The position numbers and the translations under genes were made by a program. This document shows, piece after piece, positions 16,814-24,881 of a DNA stretch of 61,076 nt (positions within the stretch are counted from its first letter, which is position 1; each line of letters begins with the position of its first letter). The notes below the pieces were generated by a model. That model was not told where the DNA came from. It saw only the letters and a list, made by a program, of their open reading frames with translations, and made no database searches. The stretch comes from an uncultured Clostridia bacterium (GTDB lineage Bacteria > Bacillota > Clostridia > Oscillospirales > CAG-272), in assembly GCA_947624995.1 (NCBI GenBank), contig CANQMS010000012.1:1-61076 (forward strand). The letters run 5' to 3'.

Positions 16814-17731
16814 ATGTACGATATAATCATAGTCGGCGCGGGTCCCGCTGGGCTGACGGCGGCGATATATGCGCGGCGCGCGGAAAAGAGCGTGCTCGTG
16901 CTCGAAAAGGGAGCGTTCGGCGGGCAGATGACATATTCGCCGAAGATCGAGAATTATCCCGGCGTCCCGGCGTCGTCCGGAACCGAGATCGCGGATATAA
17001 TGGTCGGTCAGGCGCTCGACCTCGGCGCCGAGATCGAGCCGGCGGAGGTCACAAAGGTCGAGGACGGGGACGCCCCCGACTACAAAAAGCGCGTTTTGTG
17101 CGCGGACGGAACAATGTACGAGTGCCGCGCGGTCATAATCGCGGCGGGCGCGGAGCACAGGCGGCTCGGCGTTCCGGGCGAGGACGAGCACATCGGAGAC
17201 GGCGTATCGTTCTGCGCCGTCTGTGACGGGGCGTTTTACCGCGGGAAGAGCGTCGCCGTCATCGGCGGCGGAAATTCCGCGCTCGCGGAGGCGCTCCTGC
17301 TCGCGGACGGATGCGCGCACGTCACGATAGTGCAGAACCTTGATTTTTTGACCGCCGAGGCAGCGCAGCAGCAGGCGCTGACAGCGCGCGAAAACGTGAC
17401 GGTCATCTGCGGCGCGACCGTTTCGGAGGTTTTGAGCCGGGAGGACGGCGCTTTCCGCGGCATTCGCATAAAGCATACGGCGGACGGGGATGAGGAGGAG
17501 ATGGAGTTTGACGGGATGTTCGTCGCCGTCGGGCTCGAGCCGAAAAACGCGCCGTTCGCGGACGTTACGAGCCTTGACGAGGCGGGGTACATTATGTCGG
17601 ACGAGACGTGCTTCGCCGAGACTCCCGGAGTGTTTGTCGCCGGGGACTGCCGGACTAAGTCGGTGCGGCAGATCACGACCGCGACAGCGGATGGGGCAGC
17701 GGCGGCGCTCGCGGCGTGCAGATATCTTTGA
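16814..17731 (+). CDS. trxB: Thioredoxin reductase
   Basis: 305 residues, the usual length. FAD-binding GAGPAGLTAAIYARRA is at the N-terminus, the redox disulfide CAVCDG near residue 135, the NADPH-binding GGGNSALAEALLLA follows, and FVAGDCRTKSVRQITTATADG is at the C-terminal FAD site. It transfers electrons from NADPH to thioredoxin-type proteins. Its position directly after nrdD, whose C-terminus is a redoxin domain, suggests that it reduces that domain. It starts 11 bp after a large palindrome and has only a weak GGGA ribosome binding site within the palindrome arm, which could limit its translation. Confidence 0.92.
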   Translation: MYDIIIVGAGPAGLTAAIYARRAEKSVLVLEKGAFGGQMTYSPKIENYPGVPASSGTEIADIMVGQALDLGAEIEPAEVTKVEDGDAPDYKKRVLCADGTMYECRAVIIAAGAEHRRLGVPGEDEHIGDGVSFCAVCDGAFYRGKSVAVIGGGNSALAEALLLADGCAHVTIVQNLDFLTAEAAQQQALTARENVTVICGATVSEVLSREDGAFRGIRIKHTADGDEEEMEFDGMFVAVGLEPKNAPFADVTSLDEAGYIMSDETCFAETPGVFVAGDCRTKSVRQITTATADGAAAALAACRYL

Positions 17732-17745
17732 GATTTACCTTGTGG

Positions 17746-17798
17746 CTTAGGGGGACTTTTGGGAAAGTCCCCCTAAGAACCCTTCAAAACCTTTTATT
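17746..17798. repeat. G-rich palindromic intergenic element, copy 2
   Basis: A perfect 14-bp stem (CTTAGGGGGACTTT at 17746-17759, complement at 17764-17777) is followed by AACCCTTCAAAACCTTTTAT. The same tail follows copies at 26760 and 60998. Confidence 0.8.
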
Positions 17799-17915
17799 AT
17801 CGCGGCGTTCACAAAAGAACGCCCGTTTTTTCATTTTGCGTTCACAGTAAGCTCAAGATGATTTAAGATTGTTCCGATAAAATTATCGGCATAAAACAGA
17901 AGACGGAGCTTTTTG

Positions 17916-19769
17916 ATGATGAAAAGACTGTTTGTATTGCTCCTTTCAGCTATGATCGTGCTGTCGTCATGCAGCGGCGCGGGCGGCTTGGGCGGCGCGA
18001 CATCCGAAAATGAAGACAAAACCGGCACGTCGGCGCCGGATAACGGCGGCGCGAACGGCGCGGCTGCTGCCGACGGGCTTGATGAGGACGATTTTTTCTC
18101 CTCCCGCGACCTTTCGGGCGAATATGATGCGGACGGGGCGGTGACGGTGGAGCTCTCGGGCGAGACGGTCACGCTCACGGAGGCGGGCGTATACATCCTC
18201 TCCGGGAAGATAGGGAACGGCTCGATAATTGTCGAGGCAGACAAGAGCGATAAATTACAGCTCGTGCTCGCGGGGGTCGATGTGGCGTGCGAGGGGAGCG
18301 CGGCGCTCTACGTTAAGTCGGCGGACAAGGTGTTTTTGACGCTCGCGGAGGGCACCGAAAACAGCCTTTCCTCGACCGGCACGTTCGTGCCGGACGGCGA
18401 CGTCAATGTTGACGGCGCGATATTCTCGCGCGAAGATATAACGGTAAACGGCAAGGGCGCGCTGACTGTCACAAGCTCCGACCATGGGATCGTGTCAAAG
18501 GACGATCTCGACATCACCGGCGGGAAACTCACTGTTGAGGCGGAGTCTCACGCGCTGTCCGGCAAGGACAGCGTCGGTGTCGCGGGCGGGGAGCTTTTGA
18601 TGACCGCGGGCGGCGACGGCATCCATTCCGACAACAGCGAGGACGCGTCGCGCGGGAACATCCTCATCTGCGGCGGCAGCGTCACCGCACGGTGCGGCGG
18701 CGACGGCATCGACGGCAGCGGAATCGTGCAGATAACGGACGGGTCGCTCGATATCGTCTCCGGCGGCGGCAGCGAAAACGGCGAGCAGCATACAAGCGAT
18801 ATGTGGGGCGGCTTCGGCAGCCGGGAGACCGGCGAGACGGACACCGTAAGCAAAAAGGGGATCAAATCGGACACGGCGCTCATCATCGCGGGCGGCGAAG
18901 TAAAGACAGATTCGGCGGACGACGCGCTCCATTCAAACGGCGCGGTCACGATATCCGGCGGGACGGTCGATGTCGAGTCCGGCGACGACGGCATACACGC
19001 CGAGGCGGAGGTGACGGTATCGGGCGGCACGGTAAATGTGCGCGTGAGCTACGAGGGGATCGAGGGCAAGTCGATCACCGTTTCCGGCGGCGAAATTGAT
19101 GTGACCGCGTCCGACGACGGATTCAACGCGACGGACGGGACCGGCGATATCGGCGGCATGGGCGGTCCCGGCGGGTTCGGCGGATTCGGAGGATTCGGTC
19201 CGGGCAGCTCAGGCGGCAACAGCGACGGCAGTAATGACAGCGGCGGCAGCGACGGATACGGCGACGTATACCTTCTCATCTCGGGCGGAAAGATACACGT
19301 TGACGCGGGCGGAGACGGTCTTGATTCAAACGGCGGGCTGTATGTGACCGGCGGGGAGACATACGTTGACGGTCCGACAAACAGCGGAAACGGCGCCCTC
19401 GATTACGGCAGCGAGGCGGTGATTTCTGGCGGCGTCGTCGTGGCTGTCGGCGCGTCCGGCATGGCGGAGAATTTCAGCGCCTCGTCGACACAGGGGGCAA
19501 TAATGTATAACGTGACGGGCGGCGGTGACATCGTGCTCACGGACGAGGACGGCAAAACGCTCGCGGGATTCTCGCCGTCAAAGTCGTATAACTCCGTCGT
19601 TGTGAGCGCGCCGGGAATCGAGGTCGGCGGGACGTACACGCTCGCGGTGGGCGGGTCGAGTTACAGCATAAAGATGGACTCGATCGTTTACGGCGCCGGC
19701 GGCGGTATGGGCGGCGGCATGGGAAGACCCGGCGGCGGCTGGGGCGGCGGTCCCGGCGGCAGAAGATAA
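17916..19769 (+). CDS. Carbohydrate-binding domain lipoprotein (Cthe_2159-like)
   Basis: 617 residues from ATG 17916, with GGAG seven bases upstream. A lipoprotein signal peptide ends at VLSSC. The mature protein is almost entirely short parallel beta-helix turns of the type GGxxxVxSxDDGIHAxxxVTVSGGTVxV, rich in Gly-Asp-Asp and likely Ca2+-binding. This matches the family named for Cthe_2159, a cellulose/pectin-binding beta-helix. Two low-complexity Gly-rich regions are present: a GFGGFGG/SGGNSDGSNDSGG insert near residues 410-450, and a Gly/Met/Arg-rich C-terminus. It was probably read from a promoter just downstream of the element at 17746. Confidence 0.85.
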   Translation: MMKRLFVLLLSAMIVLSSCSGAGGLGGATSENEDKTGTSAPDNGGANGAAAADGLDEDDFFSSRDLSGEYDADGAVTVELSGETVTLTEAGVYILSGKIGNGSIIVEADKSDKLQLVLAGVDVACEGSAALYVKSADKVFLTLAEGTENSLSSTGTFVPDGDVNVDGAIFSREDITVNGKGALTVTSSDHGIVSKDDLDITGGKLTVEAESHALSGKDSVGVAGGELLMTAGGDGIHSDNSEDASRGNILICGGSVTARCGGDGIDGSGIVQITDGSLDIVSGGGSENGEQHTSDMWGGFGSRETGETDTVSKKGIKSDTALIIAGGEVKTDSADDALHSNGAVTISGGTVDVESGDDGIHAEAEVTVSGGTVNVRVSYEGIEGKSITVSGGEIDVTASDDGFNATDGTGDIGGMGGPGGFGGFGGFGPGSSGGNSDGSNDSGGSDGYGDVYLLISGGKIHVDAGGDGLDSNGGLYVTGGETYVDGPTNSGNGALDYGSEAVISGGVVVAVGASGMAENFSASSTQGAIMYNVTGGGDIVLTDEDGKTLAGFSPSKSYNSVVVSAPGIEVGGTYTLAVGGSSYSIKMDSIVYGAGGGMGGGMGRPGGGWGGGPGGRR

Positions 19770-19795
19770 AAAAGCGCTGTCAAGATCCGGTCTTA

Positions 19796-19854
19796 AAAGT
19801 TTTTGAAGAGAGAGGTCCGGGGAGAGGGACTTTTGCAAAAGTCCCTCTCCCCGG
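19796..19854. repeat. G-rich palindromic intergenic element, copy 3
   Basis: AAAAGTTTTTGAAGAGAGAG leads into a perfect 18-bp stem (CCGGGGAGAGGGACTTTT at 19817-19834, complement at 19837-19854), then AATTTTTATTTTAT. It lies between two convergent genes, where it can act as a bidirectional terminator. Confidence 0.82.
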
Positions 19855-19874
19855 GAATTTTTATTTTATCCGCC

Positions 19875-21407
19875 TCACGGTGTTACGGGTTCTGTCGTAT
19901 ATATCCATTCGACCGTGTCGCCGGGCGATAGGGCGAAGTCGGCGCATGAGACGTTCGGGTATTCGCCGTTGACGCGGAAGACCCAGCCGGAGAGCGCGCC
20001 GAAGTCGCGCTCCGATATTCCGTCGATCCCGCGGATATATGTCCCGGCGGCGTCGATATCGAGCACGATCTTCGCCCGCCGCGCCGCCTCCTCCGTCACG
20101 GACAGGACCGTTGAGCCGCTGCCGATCCCGACGGCGCACGGCGGGATGACGGCGCCCGCGTCCACTGCCGAGGCGTCGACGGAGAACGTGACCGTGCCGG
20201 TTGTGTCGGCGGACGTGCCGGGGGCAAAGTGCTCGCTCGGAGACTCGATTTTTATGAAGAACACGGCGGCGAGCAGCAATGCTGAGACGAGCAGCACTAT
20301 GATATAGTCGCGGACGTTTCGGCTGCGGCACGCAAAGAAAAGGATCGCGGCGGCGGCGACGGCGGCGACAGCGATAACGGCTGCCGCAATCGGCTTATAG
20401 TCTATGTGAGATGCGGCGGCGTCGGTATCTGTATCTGCTTTTGCGGTCTCGGTATCGTCCGTGTCCCCGGCGATTTCGACCGTGGCGGGCGGGGGTGCCG
20501 GTGCGTCGGCGTCAAAGACAAACAGGGGAGATTTACCGTCGATATATCGCCTGTACGCGGTGAGCGCGAGCAGCGCCTGCACCGTGGCGATGCGATTTCC
20601 CGCGCCGTCCGCGGTGTGGCGGTATGTGCCGTCCTCCGTGCGGAAAGCGGCGAGCGAGCCGAACACGGTATGTCCATTCTTCGTGAACGCGGGGTCGCCG
20701 TCCGGATCAATTCCGAGCGAGGCGAGCGCTATTATGACCTGTGCCGAGCTTTCGCAGTTTTCGGTGCCGAAGCTCGAAAAGCCGCCGTCTCCATTTTGGC
20801 GCGAGGACAGATATGCGAGCGCGCCGTCTATGAGCTTGTCGGCGGCGGGGTCTCCCTTGCTCGGCGCGAGCGCCGACAGCGCCATCGCGGTCACGTCCAC
20901 GTCTGAGGCGGAGCCGAAAACGCTCCATCCCCCGTCGCCGTTGCGGCGGGCATCGAGCTCGGCGATGATATCGGCTGATGCGCGCGCGCCGATGACGCCG
21001 TTGTTGGCGAGGTGGAGCCCGAAGATGTACGACATTATCCCGTTGTCATCGGAGACGGTTTTGTCCGGCGTGTCCGCGACATAGCTCTCGCCGCCGTGCC
21101 CGAGCGCATAGAGCGTCAGCGCGACGCGCTGGCGCTCCACTGTGTCACCGACGGCGTCGCCGCCCTGAAGCGCGCGCGCGGCGTATGATTCAAAGTCGGC
21201 GGGGATGCCCGCCGTGCGGAGCGCGAGCACGGTCCATTCGTCGCCGACGCCGAGCTCGTTCGCGTTGGCGCCGACAAGTGCCGAGGCAGTGCGGGATATG
21301 TCTTCGTCGAGCAAGTCGGCGGCAAATGCTATTGATTGGAGCGAGAAAACAGCCGCGAGCAAAAGCGCCGCGGCTGCGGCAAAAAGCTTGCGGCTGTGAG
21401 TTTTCAT
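19875..21407 (-). CDS. Secreted/membrane protein with terpenoid-cyclase-like repeats and a DUF4430 domain
   Basis: 510 residues from the ATG at 21407; an in-frame ATG at 21413 is equally possible behind GGAGG. A signal peptide (KLFAAAAALLLAAVFSLQSIAFA) is followed by ~300 residues of alpha/alpha-barrel prenyltransferase/squalene-cyclase-type repeats (RRNGDGGWSVFG and SRQNGDGGFSSFG), an acidic Thr/Asp linker and two membrane helices near residues 340-390. The extracytoplasmic C-terminal ~110 residues resemble DUF4430 (GALSGWVFRVNGEYPN). Similar modules occur in cobalamin-binding transcobalamin-like surface proteins of Firmicutes. No catalytic DxDD motif was seen, so binding rather than catalysis is inferred. 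Confidence 0.75.
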   Translation of the reverse strand: MKTHSRKLFAAAAALLLAAVFSLQSIAFAADLLDEDISRTASALVGANANELGVGDEWTVLALRTAGIPADFESYAARALQGGDAVGDTVERQRVALTLYALGHGGESYVADTPDKTVSDDNGIMSYIFGLHLANNGVIGARASADIIAELDARRNGDGGWSVFGSASDVDVTAMALSALAPSKGDPAADKLIDGALAYLSSRQNGDGGFSSFGTENCESSAQVIIALASLGIDPDGDPAFTKNGHTVFGSLAAFRTEDGTYRHTADGAGNRIATVQALLALTAYRRYIDGKSPLFVFDADAPAPPPATVEIAGDTDDTETAKADTDTDAAASHIDYKPIAAAVIAVAAVAAAAILFFACRSRNVRDYIIVLLVSALLLAAVFFIKIESPSEHFAPGTSADTTGTVTFSVDASAVDAGAVIPPCAVGIGSGSTVLSVTEEAARRAKIVLDIDAAGTYIRGIDGISERDFGALSGWVFRVNGEYPNVSCADFALSPGDTVEWIYTTEPVTP

Positions 21408-21437
21408 GATCATTTTTCCTCCGTTTCCGCGCACTTG

Positions 21438-21466
21438 ATTTTATCATACGGCGCGCGCGATGTCAA
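21438..21466 (-). promoter_or_regulatory. Sigma-A promoter of the DUF4430 protein gene
   Basis: Minus strand TTGACA, 17 bp and TAAAAT, about 30 bp upstream of the start codon. Confidence 0.82.
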
Positions 21467-21515
21467 GCCGAGTGTGCAAAGCGTGAATACGTGAGTGCAA
21501 GTTGTGCCGGAGGGA

Positions 21516-21544
21516 TTGAAAAGGTGCGCGGGGACGGATATAAT
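21516..21544 (+). promoter_or_regulatory. Sigma-A promoter of the LytTR gene
   Basis: TTGAAA (21516-21521), a 17-bp spacer and TATAAT (21539-21544), about 31 bp before the LytTR start. It is divergent from the promoter at 21438-21466. Confidence 0.82.
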
Positions 21545-21575
21545 AAAATCGGACAAAAGAGAGGGGGACGCGCGA

Positions 21576-22028
21576 ATGCGGGTACGGCTGCTTGTCGGCG
21601 AGGGGAGCTACGCTGAAATAAAAGCGGAGCTCGAATCGCTCGGAATAGAAATAGACGACGACGCGGAGCTTATCCTGACGGAAAAGGACAAATACGCCGG
21701 TTTTATTCCGGCGAAAAGCCCCGGGACGGGGGAGAAGCTCCACATCGCCGTCGACGAGATAATATACATCGAGTCCTTCGGGCACACGGTCGAGATACAC
21801 ACGGACGGCGGCGTTTTTGAGACGACCGACAGGCTGTATCAGCTTGTCTCGGCGCTCGATCCGGAAAAATTTTTGCGCGTTTCGAATTCGGTCATAATCG
21901 CGCGCCGCCGCGTTCGCCGCATCAACCCGGCGCTGTCGATGAAATTCACGCTCATCATGTCGGACGGCGCCCGCGTCGACGTGACGCGCAGCTACTATAA
22001 CATCTTTAAAGATGCTTTCAATATTTAG
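21576..22028 (+). CDS. Stand-alone LytTR-domain transcriptional regulator
   Basis: 150 residues. Residues ~45-150 form a LytTR DNA-binding domain: AVDEIIYIESFGHTVEIHT, FLRVSNSVIIARRRVRRI and a final RSYYNIFKDAF. The N-terminal ~45 residues are short and there is no receiver domain, as in the LytTR group paired with membrane proteins (for example DUF3021 neighbours). GAGGGGG precedes the start at 21576. The next gene, a membrane protein, begins 22 bp later and is the likely partner or inhibitor. Confidence 0.88.
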   Translation: MRVRLLVGEGSYAEIKAELESLGIEIDDDAELILTEKDKYAGFIPAKSPGTGEKLHIAVDEIIYIESFGHTVEIHTDGGVFETTDRLYQLVSALDPEKFLRVSNSVIIARRRVRRINPALSMKFTLIMSDGARVDVTRSYYNIFKDAFNI

Positions 22029-22050
22029 CGGAGAGAAGGAGAAAATAAAA

Positions 22051-23076
22051 ATGGTGGGTGCATCTTCAACTGTCGGCGCGGTGATCGCGATGATCGCGGC
22101 GGGGGTCCTGCTGCTCGCGGGTATAGGGCTCGCGGTCTATTTTTTCACATATAAGCGCCATATCAATAAGACTCTGTCGAACGGCGGACAGGGAACGGGC
22201 GGCGGGCTGCGGATGCCGTCCCTCGGAACGGCGGCGGTCGTCATATGCGTGCTTGCGTTCACGGTCTATTCGGTGCTCACGGTCTCCTCGCTCGGAGACA
22301 GGATAGACGAACTGAACGGACGGCTGAACAACCTTTACAACCAGCTCTCGTTGATGTCCAATCATATCGACGAGGTCGACAAAAAAGCGAACAGCATTGT
22401 GACGTCGGCGACGTTTGAGCTCGGGGAGTGCGACATGGAAACGCACCGCGCGGAGGTGAAATTTATAGTTGTCCCGAAGTCGACGGCGGGCGAGGCAACG
22501 CTTTCGGTAAACGTCGGCGGCGAGACGGTCGCGCTCACGAACACGGGCGGCGGCAGGTACGAGGGGACGTTCTCTGCCGATATTTTTGCCGATTACGGCG
22601 AGGTTATCCTCTCCGTCGACGACGGCAACGGTATGCGGACAGAGCCGCTCGACATTGAAATTTACAGACTTTTCTACGCCTACATGCCGACACTCGGCAT
22701 TGAATTCGAAAGCAAATCGCCGGGACCCGGGGCGGTCCTTCATATCACGACGTCGGATGCAAAGATGGGAGGCAGGTTCGTCTCGGCAAAGCTCGTAAAG
22801 AAAACGGACGGGGAGGACGCGGGCGAGGAGGACATCACATCGCTGATACGGGAGCCCGGAAAAATCTCAGACGTGGAGGTCGACGTCCCGAAGGACGCGG
22901 GAAAATACAGCGTATATAGCGTATATGTGTACGCGGAGGACAGCGCGGGGTATACGTATGAGTACCTTGCATTCAAATACAGCTACAGCGATGGGATATA
23001 CAGCCTCGTCGCCGACGGCGTGGGACCCCTGAGCATAAGGGACGCGGACGGGAATGTGATATACGGCGGCGAATAA
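22051..23076 (+). CDS. Membrane protein of unknown function downstream of the LytTR regulator
   Basis: 341 residues. Two N-terminal membrane segments (AVIAMIAAGVLLLAGIGLAVYFF and GTAAVVICVLAFTVYSVLT) are followed by a predicted coiled coil (DRIDELNGRLNNLYNQLSLM) and an extracytoplasmic beta-rich region with Ig-like strands. AGAAGGAG sits just before the start at 22051. I do not recognise a family. Its position after a LytTR gene without a receiver domain suggests it could sense an envelope signal and control that regulator, which is an inference. Confidence 0.7.
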   Translation: MVGASSTVGAVIAMIAAGVLLLAGIGLAVYFFTYKRHINKTLSNGGQGTGGGLRMPSLGTAAVVICVLAFTVYSVLTVSSLGDRIDELNGRLNNLYNQLSLMSNHIDEVDKKANSIVTSATFELGECDMETHRAEVKFIVVPKSTAGEATLSVNVGGETVALTNTGGGRYEGTFSADIFADYGEVILSVDDGNGMRTEPLDIEIYRLFYAYMPTLGIEFESKSPGPGAVLHITTSDAKMGGRFVSAKLVKKTDGEDAGEEDITSLIREPGKISDVEVDVPKDAGKYSVYSVYVYAEDSAGYTYEYLAFKYSYSDGIYSLVADGVGPLSIRDADGNVIYGGE

Positions 23077-23102
23077 AGGCGCGGGGACCGGGATATATTT
23101 TA

Positions 23103-23140
23103 AAAAAGAGGCGGCAGACAGCACAAAACCGCCTCTTTTT
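23103..23140 (+). terminator. Intrinsic terminator after the LytTR-membrane protein pair
   Basis: AAAAAGAGGCGG pairs with CCGCCTCTTTTT over a 14-base loop, with a T-run. Confidence 0.85.
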
Positions 23141-23142
23141 CG

Positions 23143-23171
23143 TTGATATAGCCGAAAAAGTATGATAAAAT
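23143..23171 (+). promoter_or_regulatory. Sigma-A promoter of comM
   Basis: TTGATA (23143-23148), a 17-bp spacer and TAAAAT (23166-23171), about 38 bp before the comM start. Confidence 0.72.
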
Positions 23172-23209
23172 AAAAAATAACGACAAAATCGAAAGAGGAA
23201 GATCAGAAG

Positions 23210-24769
23210 ATGCTTTCGGCGGTTTTTTGCGCGGGAATATCGGGAATAGACGGCTACATCGTCACGGCGGAATGCAGCGCCACGGGCGCGATACCGTGCT
23301 TTGAGCTCGTCGGTCTGCCGGACACGGCGGTCAGGGAGTCAAAGGAGCGGATACGCGCGGCGATAGAGAACTCGGGGCTCCGGTTCCCGGAGCTGGCGCT
23401 GACGCTGAACCTCGCGCCGGCGGACAGGAAAAAAGAGGGCTCCGCATATGACCTCGCGATGCTCATCGCGATACTGCACGCGGGCGGCGTCATAAAGCGC
23501 GAGACGGTCTTTTCGGACAAGTGCTTCACGGGGGAGCTCTCGCTCTCCGGGCAGATTCGCGCCGTGCGCGGCGTGCTCTCCATGTGCGCCGCCGCAAGGG
23601 ACGCGGGGCTGACGGAGTTTTACACGTCCCCGGACAACGCGGCGGAGGCAGCCGTCGTCGAGGGGATGACGGTGTACGCGGTCGAGGACGTCGGCGCGCT
23701 CGTCCGCCATCTGAACGGGGAGGCGGCGCTCGAACCGTTCATACCGGAGCCGGAGAGCGGTGCGCCGGTCGACACGGGGCTCGATTTTGCCGACGTGAAG
23801 GGGCAGGAGCGCGTCAAGCGCGCGCTCGAGATCGCCGCCGCGGGCGGGCACAATATCCTTCTGATCGGACCTCCCGGCACGGGCAAATCTATGCTCGCAA
23901 AGCGCCTGCCGTCCATACTGCCGCCGCTGTCGTTTGAAGAATCGCTCGAAACGACGAAGATACACTCGATCTCGGGGACGCTGCCCGCCGGATCCGGGCT
24001 TGTGACGGTGCGCCCGTTCCGCTCGCCGCACCACACGATGTCGGCGCCGAGCCTTGTCGGCGGCGGCAAAAACCCGATGCCGGGCGAAATATCGCTCGCG
24101 CACAACGGCGTTTTGTTCCTTGACGAGCTGCCCGAGTTCGCAAAATCAGTGACTGATTCGCTCCGGCAGCCGCTCGAGGACAGGCGCGTCACGATCACGC
24201 GCGCGAACGGCAGGGTCACATATCCGTCCTCGTTCCAGCTCGTGTGCGCCATGAACCCGTGCAGGTGCGGATATTACGGGCACCCGACGCATCCGTGCTC
24301 ATGTTCCGAGGGGGACATACATAAATATTTGTCAAAGATCAGCGGTCCGCTGCTCGACAGGATAGATATACAGGTCGAGGTCCCGTCCCTGTCCTACAAC
24401 GAGCTTTCGGGGACGGAGACGGCGGAGCCGTCCGCGGTGATAAGGGAGCGCGTCGTGAAGGCGCGCGAGCGCGCGGAGGCGAGGATCGCGGAATACAGGG
24501 ACCACCCGGACGGGGATATGCCGGCCGGAGGCATCCGCTGCAACGCGGATCTGACGCCGAGGCTGATACGGCGGTTCTGCCGCCCGGATGATGCCGCGGC
24601 AAAGATACTCGAGGGCGCGTTCCGCCGCATGGGGCTGTCGGCGCGCGCATACGACAGGATCCTGCGCGTCGCGCGGACCATCGCCGACCTCGACGGGGCG
24701 GAGAACATCGGCGCCGCGCACGTCGCGGAGGCGGTCCAGCTCCGTTCGCTCGACAGGAAATACTGGTAG
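23210..24769 (+). CDS. comM: YifB/ComM family Mg-chelatase-like AAA+ ATPase
   Basis: 519 residues. An N-terminal Lon-substrate-like domain (residues ~1-165, ECSATGAIPCFELVGLPDTA) is followed by the AAA+ module: GPPGTGKSMLAKRLP (Walker A), RPFRSPHHTMSAPSLVGGG, HNGVLFLDELPEF (Walker B) and a zinc-like CRCGYYGHPTHPCSC segment. In Gram-negatives ComM is a branch-migration helicase in natural transformation; the Firmicute role is unclear. GAGGAAGA precedes the start. Confidence 0.92.
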   Translation: MLSAVFCAGISGIDGYIVTAECSATGAIPCFELVGLPDTAVRESKERIRAAIENSGLRFPELALTLNLAPADRKKEGSAYDLAMLIAILHAGGVIKRETVFSDKCFTGELSLSGQIRAVRGVLSMCAAARDAGLTEFYTSPDNAAEAAVVEGMTVYAVEDVGALVRHLNGEAALEPFIPEPESGAPVDTGLDFADVKGQERVKRALEIAAAGGHNILLIGPPGTGKSMLAKRLPSILPPLSFEESLETTKIHSISGTLPAGSGLVTVRPFRSPHHTMSAPSLVGGGKNPMPGEISLAHNGVLFLDELPEFAKSVTDSLRQPLEDRRVTITRANGRVTYPSSFQLVCAMNPCRCGYYGHPTHPCSCSEGDIHKYLSKISGPLLDRIDIQVEVPSLSYNELSGTETAEPSAVIRERVVKARERAEARIAEYRDHPDGDMPAGGIRCNADLTPRLIRRFCRPDDAAAKILEGAFRRMGLSARAYDRILRVARTIADLDGAENIGAAHVAEAVQLRSLDRKYW

Positions 24770-24881
24770 CGGATGTGGAAAAAACATCTCCGAAAGCCGT
24801 AAAATCAAGGTATATATCAACATTTTCAACAATACGGCATGTGGATAACTCGGTTGAAAAACGTTTTTTGAGGTGTTTTCT

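Noticed and set aside
15896-17476. 526-codon open frame on the minus strand crossing two genes
   Set aside because: It runs antisense through nrdD, a strong palindromic element and trxB, which a real gene would not.
24773-24848. Possible DnaA boxes (TGTGGATAA at 24840-24848, TGTGGAAAA nearby) as an origin
   Set aside because: One perfect 9-mer is expected by chance in a window of this size, and there is no dnaA/dnaN, AT-rich unwinding element or box cluster.
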